From: Cycloclasticus sp.
GTDB lineage: Bacteria; Pseudomonadota; Gammaproteobacteria; Methylococcales; Cycloclasticaceae
DNA length: 64,000 nt
Reading direction: 5' to 3'
Assembly (NCBI GenBank): GCA_002733135.1
Contig: NVUJ01000001.1
Span: forward strand, 62,001 to 126,000
Part shown: one piece after another, positions 56,601 through 64,000 of the stretch
How the letters are laid out: each line of letters opens with the position of its first letter
Numbering within the stretch: the first letter of the stretch is position 1
Notes under the pieces: generated by a model
The model's database searches: none
What the model saw: only the letters and a program-made list of their open reading frames with translations
Told to the model about the DNA's origin: nothing
Made by a program: the position numbers and the translations under genes

Positions 56601-57605
56601 ACACTAGAGCTAAAGGCACTATATTTACCTGAGACAGAAACTATAGAACTTGATGAGAAACGCTCGCCTTTAAGTCCTGATAATATTCCAAACGTCGACT
56701 TGAGAAGTGAGAAATTTTTTATTGGTGAGTCTAATCTAGGCCAATTAGAGTTGCAGCTTCGGCAGAAAGATAACGGTATGATTATTCAAAAATTGTCGTT
56801 AAATTCTGAACGGGATGAACTCATTGCAAATGGTGCTTGGGAGATTCAAGACGGACAAAGTCGAACGGGTCTTATTGGCAAGTTAAGCAGTAAGTCATTG
56901 GGGTCATTGTTAAAAGAAACAGGAATTACCTCTAAGTTAAAAGATGCACCTACCGATATTAATTTTGATTTACATTGGCCAGGTGAGCCACAAGAGTTCT
57001 CAAAAAATCATCTTAGTGGGTTTGCCCAAATTAAGTCAGGTAAGGGACGTTTGCTGGATGTTGAGCCAGGTATCGGACGAGTGTTTGGTTTGTTGAGCCT
57101 AAGCACCTTACAGCGACGTTTACAGTTAGATTTTAGCGATTTGGTGCAAAAAGGGATGAGTTTCGACAAAATTAAAGGACGGTTAGTTATTGTGGATGGT
57201 GAAGCACAAACAAACCGTTTTTATTTAGAAAGTCCATCAGCACGTTTAGATTTCCAGGGTCGCATTGGGCTCGCGACAGAAGACGTAGATCAGTTGGTTA
57301 CCGTAACACCAAATACGACAGAAAGTTTGCCCGTGGCAGGCGCAATAGCTGGCGGTCCATTGGTGGGTGCAGCCATTTTTCTAGTACAAAAAATAGCCGG
57401 TAAAACGGTGAATAAATTTGCCGGTTATCAATACCGAGTGACGGGGCCTTGGGGTAATCCAAAAATTGAACAAATCAGCCAACCAGGGGGTAAGATTTTT
57501 GGTTTTATGGATAATATTTTAACCCCGGTGTTTGACGCAACAATTGGGCGATTACCTTTAAACACATCCGCCAATAAACAACAGTTGAATAATGCTAATA
57601 AGTAA
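53697..57605 (+). CDS. yhdP: YhdP family AsmA-like inner-membrane protein
   Basis: 1302 aa, N-terminal TM, AsmA-like; rng-yhdP-nit-tldD synteny. Confidence 0.93.
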   Translation: MMSKVRLFGHSLLWVFTVSVVALAILLVIARLLITQIPAYKNDLEVYLSDEIGAQVSIGKMSAAMDGFRPQLRLTEIQLDELKNQSSTLHIGEIRLAFDPLGFVLGEVSPNKIIIINTSISIKRFSDGHVSIVGLSDDKNSGASSGDFSWLLEDGDFEVINSQLIWQDDMRDLPDVTLKNANVIFRNSHQEHALKMTAELPGDTQGTFTFSINVTGDVLTTNEWNAEGYLNASNIDVDEYFIRLKVDEFSVKQGVANLEMWSTWNNAELVQVKGNTLVNDVKLLQLDKELELSSLESQFDWQKTLNGWSLKTQNFSFKNDDENQEKSQFAVQYEKPKGAEYTLTIAADGINLKAISDVVRHSNILEAEQLSLLHKTRLSGTLNTAWLKINANDELINWAACGTLKGFSSDAYEQLPSIENFSGILCSTQDKGWLDVDMHKGSVDFKGLFRDPIVIEDLEGRLTWFRAGDGLEIKTDRLALKSPHIATTSRIDIKIPTSGASPIVDLQTNFGKADARSTSKYLPVGIMSNDVVEWLDEAFIEGEVVGGGLVLKGELNDFPYRHKEGIFQVLFDVDGLNLHYANKWPDVINISTEVEFKNQGLKINAHKGHISANRIKQAFVGVSDLENDKYLIIDGVVEDDISGLYRFFKQSPLKSTLSTLLDISVSKGPAVVDLNIKIPLLEGLETDVEAQATLTANTLTFPDYDVVVEGINGVLTYNKHGLAAKSLAASVFGEKTKVDIRPDDGSTVINALGNVNVATLAKKYPSTAWKEIHGSSRAQMTINLPNAGLTGDAVTSITLKSDLKGIAVDLPQPLGKDKGTPIPFELMTVLGQETLPLTIAYGEQLQGVFQFIENTSNNLEFAKGDIRLGKVPAKLPVNAGMQLSGVISHLNIGEWQKALDFGADTSVSSSMVNQLNLGIGELNLLDTSFNDVQLTGQHSNDSWSGEISSPVIIGQYHLPDELSANKRITLELKALYLPETETIELDEKRSPLSPDNIPNVDLRSEKFFIGESNLGQLELQLRQKDNGMIIQKLSLNSERDELIANGAWEIQDGQSRTGLIGKLSSKSLGSLLKETGITSKLKDAPTDINFDLHWPGEPQEFSKNHLSGFAQIKSGKGRLLDVEPGIGRVFGLLSLSTLQRRLQLDFSDLVQKGMSFDKIKGRLVIVDGEAQTNRFYLESPSARLDFQGRIGLATEDVDQLVTVTPNTTESLPVAGAIAGGPLVGAAIFLVQKIAGKTVNKFAGYQYRVTGPWGNPKIEQISQPGGKIFGFMDNILTPVFDATIGRLPLNTSANKQQLNNANK

Positions 57606-58416
57606 CGAATGGACAGTAGTTGTTGTTCAGATGGTGTCGTCGAACCAAGTAGACGAAAACTTAAGGACCATTGAGCGTAAGGTACAAGAAGCTGTTTCGA
57701 AGGGCGCTAAATTGGTGGTTCTGCCTGAAAATTTTGCCTTAATGGCAAATGATTCAAAACAGCTTTTAGCAATAGCTGAAAAGCTAGGTTCAGGCACTAT
57801 TCAAGATTTCTTAAGTGACGTGGCAGCAACACATAGTTGCTGGATTGTGGCAGGTTCATTACCGGTTAGCTCGGGTGATAAGAATAAAGTTTTTGCCACG
57901 TGTATTGTGTATAACGATGTGGGTCGTCAAGTTGCGTATTACCATAAAATGCATTTATTCGATGTAAATGTAGACGATGGCAAGGGACGTTATCGAGAGT
58001 CAGATACGTTTATGGCTGGCAGTGAGGTGGTTGCTGTGGAAACGCCCTTTGGATTGATGGGATTATCGATTTGCTATGATTTGAGGTTTCCAGAGTTATA
58101 CCGCCAATTATTAGAAAAAGGCGTAGATTTTTTTGTGGTACCTTCTGCGTTCACTAAAATTACGGGGCGTGCGCATTGGTCACTGTTATGCCGAGCTAGA
58201 GCGGTTGAGAACGCTTGTTATGTCCTTGCGTCGAATCAAGGTGGCGCGCATGTTAATGGTCGAGAAACTTACGGGCATAGTATGATTGTTGATCCATGGG
58301 GAGAGGTGTTGGATGAGGTGCAAGAAGGTGAAGGTTTTGCGGTCGCAACGCTTAAAAAGTCCCGACTGGAAGAGATAAGGCAGTCGTTTCCGGCGATTAA
58401 ACATAGAAAAATTTAA
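57592..58416 (+). CDS. Carbon-nitrogen hydrolase (Nit2-like)
   Basis: VVLPENFALM; YHKMHLFDV; GLSICYDLRFPELYR. Confidence 0.94.
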   Translation: MLISNEWTVVVVQMVSSNQVDENLRTIERKVQEAVSKGAKLVVLPENFALMANDSKQLLAIAEKLGSGTIQDFLSDVAATHSCWIVAGSLPVSSGDKNKVFATCIVYNDVGRQVAYYHKMHLFDVNVDDGKGRYRESDTFMAGSEVVAVETPFGLMGLSICYDLRFPELYRQLLEKGVDFFVVPSAFTKITGRAHWSLLCRARAVENACYVLASNQGGAHVNGRETYGHSMIVDPWGEVLDEVQEGEGFAVATLKKSRLEEIRQSFPAIKHRKI

Positions 58417-58431
58417 ACGATGAGATATTGA

Positions 58432-59874
58432 ATGAGCAATGTAATTGAACAAGCAGAAAACATAATTCTTAAACCGGTCGGTTTATCCATTAACGATATC
58501 GATCAAGTGATGGGGAGTATGCTAAGTAAGCCGATAGACCAGGCGGATATTTATTTTCAATCGTCCCGTAGTGAATCTTGGATGCTAGAAGATGGGATTG
58601 TAAAAGAAGGAAATTATAATATCGAACAGGGTGTTGGGCTACGCGCAATCAGCGGTGAAAAAACGGGTTTTGCCTATAGCGAAGAACTGGCTTTGCCAAA
58701 TTTATTAGATGCGGCTAAAAGCGTTAAAGCGATAGCTAGCCGCGGCGAATCGGGTGTTTTAAGGCCTACATCACGTCAAACTGTGCCAAGTTTGTATGCA
58801 GCTATTGATCCTTTAAGTACGCTAAGCGATGAAGACAAGGTGTCTTTTTTAAAGTCGATTGATAAACAAACGCGCCAAATTGATTCACGTATCGAACAAG
58901 TTATAGTCAGTTTGGTGGGTGTTTACGAAGTGATTTTAGTGGCAACGAATGAGGGGCAATTAAGTAGTGACATTAGGCCATTGGTTAGAATGAATGTGTC
59001 GGTGATTGTTGAGGAAAACGGTCGCCGTGAGCAAGGTAGTTCAGGTGGTGGTGGACGTCAGGGCTACGAGTTTTTTATGCAAGATGACCGTGCGATGGAT
59101 TACGCACGTGAAGCAGTTCGGCTAGCAACGGTAAGCCTTGAAGCTGTTGCTGCACCAGCGGGTACTATGACAGTGGTTTTAGGGCCAGGTTGGCCGGGTA
59201 TTTTATTGCACGAGGCGATAGGGCATGGCTTAGAAGGGGACTTTAATCGTAAAGGCAGTTCAGCATTCAGTGGGCGTATCGGCGAGAAGGTGGCTTCTCC
59301 TTTGTGTACGGTCGTCGATGACGGTACGTTAGTGGATAGGCGAGGGTCTTTATCCATTGATGACGAAGGCGTGCAAACCCAATGCACCACGTTGATTGAA
59401 AACGGTGTCTTGAAAGGGTATATGCAAGACAAGATGAATGCACGTTTGATGGGGCAAACTCCGACTGGAAATGGACGCCGTGAATCGTATGCGCATCTTC
59501 CGATGCCGAGAATGACCAATACTTATATGTTGGCGGGTAAAAGCGACCCCGGTGAGGTTATTTCCTCGGTAAAAAATGGTTTATATGCCGTGAATTTTTC
59601 AGGTGGGCAGGTGGATATTACGTCAGGAAAGTTTGTGTTCTCTGCTAGTGAGGCGTATTTGATTGAAAACGGTAAGGTCACAAAACCAGTGAAAGGGGCG
59701 ACCTTAATTGGTAATGGTCCAGATGTGTTAACAAAGGTCACTATGGTGGGTAATGATCTTGAGTTAGATTCTGGTGTTGGGACTTGCGGCAAAGAAGGGC
59801 AAAGTGTGCCCGTCGGTGTTGGTCAACCAACGCTAAAGATTGATGGCATGACAGTAGGTGGCACGCATGCCTAA
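58432..59874 (+). CDS. tldD: Metalloprotease TldD
   Basis: [24 protein letters not shown] HExxxH motif. Confidence 0.97.
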   Translation: MSNVIEQAENIILKPVGLSINDIDQVMGSMLSKPIDQADIYFQSSRSESWMLEDGIVKEGNYNIEQGVGLRAISGEKTGFAYSEELALPNLLDAAKSVKAIASRGESGVLRPTSRQTVPSLYAAIDPLSTLSDEDKVSFLKSIDKQTRQIDSRIEQVIVSLVGVYEVILVATNEGQLSSDIRPLVRMNVSVIVEENGRREQGSSGGGGRQGYEFFMQDDRAMDYAREAVRLATVSLEAVAAPAGTMTVVLGPGWPGILLHEAIGHGLEGDFNRKGSSAFSGRIGEKVASPLCTVVDDGTLVDRRGSLSIDDEGVQTQCTTLIENGVLKGYMQDKMNARLMGQTPTGNGRRESYAHLPMPRMTNTYMLAGKSDPGEVISSVKNGLYAVNFSGGQVDITSGKFVFSASEAYLIENGKVTKPVKGATLIGNGPDVLTKVTMVGNDLELDSGVGTCGKEGQSVPVGVGQPTLKIDGMTVGGTHA

Positions 59875-61222
59875 TACTAAAAGTTCTGTTCAGTCTATGG
59901 AGTGCGAAACGGATCGTCTGAAAAATATTGCTGCCGACATTTTATCGGAAGCAAAAAAACAAGGTGCCGACCAAGTGGAAACGGCGGTAAGCATTGGTAA
60001 TGGCTTATCTGTTAATGCAAGGATGGCTGAGGTTGAAACGATAGAGCACCATAGAGATCAGGGTGTTGGCGTTACCGTTTACAAGGGCAAAAGAAAAGGT
60101 TCTGCGAGCTCAACAGATTTTGATACAGGTTCAATTAAAGAAATGGTGAGCGCCGCGTGTGCCATTGCTCAACACGCAGAAGAAGACCCGTTTTCAGGAT
60201 TACCCGAACAACATCAATTGGCAACACATTTTCCGGAGTTGTCGCTAAATCATCCGTGGGGAATCAGTACCGAACAGGCTATTGAAATGGCCGTCAATTG
60301 TGAAAATGCAGCGAGAAGTTTTGATAAGTGCATAACAAACTCTGAGGGGGCGGGCATTCAAACCTTTGAAGGGACTCGGGTGATGGCTAATAGTCTGGGT
60401 TTTAATCATGGATACCCTGCGAGCCGGCACAGTATGAGTTGTTCAGTTATTGGTGAAAAAGACGGGAATATGCAGCGTGATTATTGGTATACCAGTGCTC
60501 GAAATTCTTTGGATTTGGATACACCAGTTGAAGTCGGTGAAAAAGCTGCTAGCCGGACTGTCAGTCGACTGGGAGCGAGATCTATCAGCACTAGGAAATG
60601 CCCAGTTATGTTTGCTGCGGAGGTGGCGGGAGGTTTTGTTGGGCATTTTATTTCAGCTATTAGAGGTGGTAACTTATATCGAAAATCATCTTTTTTGTTG
60701 GATAGTTTGAATCAACAAGTGTTCCCAACGTTTATTAACATTCATGAGCAACCCCATTTGTTACAAGGAATAGGCAGCACCGCGTATGATTCAGAAGGTG
60801 TTGCAACAGTGCCGCGCCATATCGTCGATGGAGGTGTTGTGCAAGGTTACGTGCTTAGTAGTTATTCTGCTCGAAAATTGGGTATGCAGAGTACGGCTAA
60901 CGCTGGCGGTGTACATAATTTGACCGTCGAGTCAGGTGATTATAATTTTCAGCAAATGCTCCAAAAAATGAACACAGGTTTACTGGTAACCGAGCTAATT
61001 GGGCAGGGTGTTAATACATTGACGGGTGATTACTCTAGGGGTGCGGCGGGATATTGGGTAGAAAATGGACATATTCAGTATCCCGTTGAAGAGGTAACGA
61101 TTGCAGGAAATTTAAAAGATATGTTTCAATCAATTGTTGCCGTTGGCAATGATGTTGATCTACGGGGTAATACGCGAACAGGCTCAATTTTAATTGAGGA
61201 AATGACCCTCGCCGGTCAATAG
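59867..61222 (+). CDS. pmbA: Metalloprotease PmbA/TldE
   Basis: [50 protein letters not shown]. Confidence 0.96.
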   Translation: MPNTKSSVQSMECETDRLKNIAADILSEAKKQGADQVETAVSIGNGLSVNARMAEVETIEHHRDQGVGVTVYKGKRKGSASSTDFDTGSIKEMVSAACAIAQHAEEDPFSGLPEQHQLATHFPELSLNHPWGISTEQAIEMAVNCENAARSFDKCITNSEGAGIQTFEGTRVMANSLGFNHGYPASRHSMSCSVIGEKDGNMQRDYWYTSARNSLDLDTPVEVGEKAASRTVSRLGARSISTRKCPVMFAAEVAGGFVGHFISAIRGGNLYRKSSFLLDSLNQQVFPTFINIHEQPHLLQGIGSTAYDSEGVATVPRHIVDGGVVQGYVLSSYSARKLGMQSTANAGGVHNLTVESGDYNFQQMLQKMNTGLLVTELIGQGVNTLTGDYSRGAAGYWVENGHIQYPVEEVTIAGNLKDMFQSIVAVGNDVDLRGNTRTGSILIEEMTLAGQ

Positions 61223-61227
61223 GGTTT

Positions 61228-62598
61228 TTAAATAAGAAAGATAGTCGCTAGGCCTAAAAAGGATAAAAATCCAATCACATCGGTCACGGTAGTTAGAACA
61301 ACACCGCCGGCTAGAGCAGGGTCGATATTGATTCGCTTAAGAATGAGTGGGATTGAAGCGCCGGCAAGTGCCGCAACGATTAAGTTAATAACCATAGCTG
61401 CTGCAATGAGCAGCCCAAGCGCTAAGCTTTGAAACCAAAACCCCGTGATAACCGCTACAACGGATGCCCACAATACGCCGTTTAAAGCGCCTACAGCTAA
61501 CTCTTTCCACAACAACCATCGGGCATTGGTTTTACCCACCTGGTTCAATGCAATACCGCGAATCACTAACATTAAGGTTTGACTACCGGCGATGCCCCCC
61601 ATGCTGGCAACGATTGGCATCAAGACGGCCAAGGCAACAATTTGCTCAATGGTAGCAGTGAATAACCCAATCACCCAAGCGGCTAGAAAGGCAGTGAATA
61701 GGTTAATACCTAACCAAACTGCTCGTCTTTTAGCGCTGCGTACCACCGGTGAGAACATGTCATCGTCTTCATCTAGTCCAGCCATGCTAAGCAACGAACG
61801 GTCGGCTTCATCACGAATAACATCGACAACGTCATCAACGGTAATACGACCAATAAGGTGATTATCGTCGTCGACAACCGGTGCGGAGACTAAATTGTAA
61901 TCCTCAAAAAACAAAGCGACTTCGTTAGCAGATACGGTTGGTTTTAAGGCTTTTTCATCCGTTTGCATGATATCGACAACGGGCTTTTTGCTACCTTCGG
62001 TTAATAAATCAGTAATATTAAGCACGCCGATATAGCGATCTTCTTTATCAACGACGAATAATTTATCGGTATTATCAGGCATTTCGCCGCGCTGTCTTAG
62101 GTATCGTAAGACAACATCGAGGTTGACGTCGGGTCTAATAGAAATCATGTCTGGATTCATCAAACCACCCGCGCTGTCTTCGTCGTATAACATGACGGAT
62201 TGCAGGCGCCGACGGTCTTGGTTAGACATTGAGCGCACAACTTGGTGCAGAACAACGTCTGGTAAATCATCGAAGATATCGGCTAAATCATCAGTTTCTA
62301 GTGAAGCCGCAGCGGTGATTAAATCATGTTCATCAGTGTGTTCAATCAAGCCCATACGGACTTCATCATTAACTTCTACCAAGATATCGCCCGTTAGTTC
62401 CGAGTCAATTAGTTTCCAGACGATACGTCTATTATTGGGTGGTAATGATTCAAGAAGATTCGCTATTTCTGCAGAATGTAGGCTGTTGATTTGTTGCCTA
62501 ACTAACGAAAGGGCACCGCTGTCTAAGCTATCTGCGAGTTGTCGCAAATGCTCATGAGTGTTCTCGTGTTGTGCAGAGGCGGACATTTTAATAGGCAA
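61228..62598 (-). CDS. mgtE: Magnesium transporter MgtE
   Basis: N domain + CBS pair (YIGVLNITDLL) + TM domain (MPIVASMGGIAGSQTLMLVIRGIALNQV). Confidence 0.96.
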   Translation of the reverse strand: MPIKMSASAQHENTHEHLRQLADSLDSGALSLVRQQINSLHSAEIANLLESLPPNNRRIVWKLIDSELTGDILVEVNDEVRMGLIEHTDEHDLITAAASLETDDLADIFDDLPDVVLHQVVRSMSNQDRRRLQSVMLYDEDSAGGLMNPDMISIRPDVNLDVVLRYLRQRGEMPDNTDKLFVVDKEDRYIGVLNITDLLTEGSKKPVVDIMQTDEKALKPTVSANEVALFFEDYNLVSAPVVDDDNHLIGRITVDDVVDVIRDEADRSLLSMAGLDEDDDMFSPVVRSAKRRAVWLGINLFTAFLAAWVIGLFTATIEQIVALAVLMPIVASMGGIAGSQTLMLVIRGIALNQVGKTNARWLLWKELAVGALNGVLWASVVAVITGFWFQSLALGLLIAAAMVINLIVAALAGASIPLILKRINIDPALAGGVVLTTVTDVIGFLSFLGLATIFLI

Positions 62599-62678
62599 TA
62601 ATCAGCTGCTAAATTCAGTCTATTCTAGACTAATATTAGAGGTGATGCGGTATTAAATTATTGGTGTTTTACGTGAAT

Positions 62679-63536
62679 TTAAGCTAATTCTCTATGTCTA
62701 GCAATGACATTTAGTCCTGCTGCTTGTAGCCTTTCGGCGAGCCTTTCAATCAAAAAAACCGAACGGTGTTGCCCTCCAGTGCAACCGATGGCAATGGATA
62801 AGTAATTGCGATTTGCGTTTGAAAATTCGGGAATCCAGCGTTCTAGGTAACGTTCAGTATCATCCAAATAATCTTGAACGAGTTCATCATTAGCAAGGAA
62901 TTCACAAACAGCCTGGTCTTGCCCCGTGTATTTGCGTAGTGATGGTTCCCAGTAGGGGTTGGGGAGACATCGGGCGTCGAAAACAAAATCAACGTCATTC
63001 GGTACACCGTGTTTGTAACCGAAAGATAATATTTGCAAAGAGAGTTGACGTTTCTTGTTGTCGGCTATACGTTCGAGAACTATGTCGCGAAGTTGATGAA
63101 TATTAGTGTGCGTCGTGTCGATTTGTAAGGTGGCATGATCCGCAATAACGGCGAGTCGTTCAATTTCAAGGTCAATCGCTTCGTCTAACGAAGTATTAGC
63201 ATCAGATAACGGGTGTTTTCTTCTGGTTTCGCTAAAGCGTTTTAGTAAACTATTTTTGTCTGCGCGCAAAAAGATAACGTCATAGGCAATGCCTTCATCT
63301 TTTAACTGTTGCATAAATTCGTCGAAGCGATTTAAAGCATCAGTTTCATTTCGTGCATCAATACCTACCGCAGCACGTTGCAGGCTGGATTTTTTAGACT
63401 GCGCTAGCAGTTTGGCAAAATCTTGTAATAAGTCGACAGGCAGATTGTCAGTACAGTAAAATCCGCAGTCTTCTAGGGTGTCTAGCGTGACACTCTTGCC
63501 AGATCCGGATAAGCCACTAACGATGATGAGTTTCAT
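62679..63536 (-). CDS. rapZ: RNase adapter protein RapZ
   Basis: MKLIIVSGLSGSGKSVTLDTLED; IGCTGGQHRSVFL; start set at 63536 because the 63554 start lies in a terminator-like hairpin. Confidence 0.96.
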   Translation of the reverse strand: MKLIIVSGLSGSGKSVTLDTLEDCGFYCTDNLPVDLLQDFAKLLAQSKKSSLQRAAVGIDARNETDALNRFDEFMQQLKDEGIAYDVIFLRADKNSLLKRFSETRRKHPLSDANTSLDEAIDLEIERLAVIADHATLQIDTTHTNIHQLRDIVLERIADNKKRQLSLQILSFGYKHGVPNDVDFVFDARCLPNPYWEPSLRKYTGQDQAVCEFLANDELVQDYLDDTERYLERWIPEFSNANRNYLSIAIGCTGGQHRSVFLIERLAERLQAAGLNVIARHRELA

Positions 63537-63540
63537 AAGT

Positions 63541-63569
63541 AAAAAGGCCGACATAGAGCCGGCCTTTTT
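63541..63569 (-). terminator. Terminator-like perfect 10-bp hairpin between hpf and rapZ
   Basis: AAAAAGGCCG-acatagagc-CGGCCTTTTT, symmetric so usable on either strand. Confidence 0.75.
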
Positions 63570-63572
63570 GTG

Positions 63573-63863
63573 TTATCGGTGAGAGGATGTTTTCTCTTTA
63601 TGTTTGACGACTTGTCTATCGAGTTTATCGACCAGCGTATCGATGGCCGCGTACATATTTTCTTGAGTGTCCTCGGCAAATATTCTTGTGCCATTTAATT
63701 GAATGGTTGCCTCTGCTTTTTGCTCTAATTTTTCGACAGATAGAATGACGTGAACGTCGATAACTTTGTCAAAATGTCGTTTTATTTTATTGAATTTTGT
63801 GGTGGTGTATTCGCGTAAAGAATCAGTGATGTCAACGTGGTGCCCAGATAAAGCTAATTGCAT
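63573..63863 (-). CDS. hpf: Ribosome hibernation promoting factor (short HPF)
   Basis: LALSGHHVDITDSLREYTTTKFNKIKRHFDKV; downstream of rpoN. Confidence 0.95.
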   Translation of the reverse strand: MQLALSGHHVDITDSLREYTTTKFNKIKRHFDKVIDVHVILSVEKLEQKAEATIQLNGTRIFAEDTQENMYAAIDTLVDKLDRQVVKHKEKTSSHR

Positions 63864-63893
63864 ATTACTCTCCTGTTGTGGTTACGAAAAACG

Positions 63894-64000
63894 TCAAAGG
63901 ATCCGTTTCCTTTGACTGGAAGGTGGGATGGAAATAGACTCGCGATATTTAGCAATAGTTCGTCTCGCTACATTAATGCCTTTATCAACTAGTATAGACG
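63894..64000 (-). CDS. rpoN: RNA polymerase sigma-54 factor, C-terminal fragment (truncated by window end)
   Basis: Minus-strand translation ...[34 protein letters not shown] with ARRTxAKYRE RpoN box. Confidence 0.95.
   Translation of the reverse strand, partial: SILVDKGINVARRTIAKYRESISIPPSSQRKRIL

Overview
A roughly 64 kb stretch of a gammaproteobacterial chromosome, AT-rich in appearance. The gene content suggests a hydrocarbon-oxidising marine lineage such as Cycloclasticus, but that is inference only. Most of the window is core genome. It contains lolB(end)-ispE-tRNA-Gln-prs-rplY-pth; tRNA-Tyr/Gly/Thr-tuf joined directly to the complete S10-spc-alpha ribosomal block (rpsJ to rplQ); a sulfur-assimilation group (fdxA, TSUP permease, LysR/CysB-like regulator, APS/PAPS reductase); gshA; moeA with a tungstate-type ABC transporter; acuI/yhdH, an alkyltransferase-like protein and an alpha/beta hydrolase; a four-gene PQQ-associated ABC transporter/beta-propeller operon; miaB-phoH-ybeY-corC-lnt; a DUF1329 + XylA/XylM-like monooxygenase + ParA insert; leuS-lptE-holA-proA-nadD-rsfS; an OmpA-family lipoprotein; rlmH-maf-rng-yhdP-nitrilase-tldD-pmbA; and mgtE-rapZ-hpf-rpoN(end). 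The observations most worth follow-up are: (1) a strong candidate sRNA or attenuated leader at about 29395-29522, with a near-consensus sigma70 promoter, long hairpin, CU-rich anti-SD-like stretch and terminator, just upstream of the PQQ-ABC operon; (2) an intrinsic-terminator-like hairpin inside the pth coding sequence, embedded in its conserved TRHNAGF motif; (3) the tRNA-tufB::rpsJ junction that bypasses secE-to-fusA; (4) a xylMA/DUF1329 module inside the normally conserved lnt-leuS interval, with DUF1329 overlapping lnt; (5) absence of ptsN and npr around rapZ, with a terminator hairpin at the hpf/rapZ boundary. No CRISPR arrays, rRNAs or transposons were seen.
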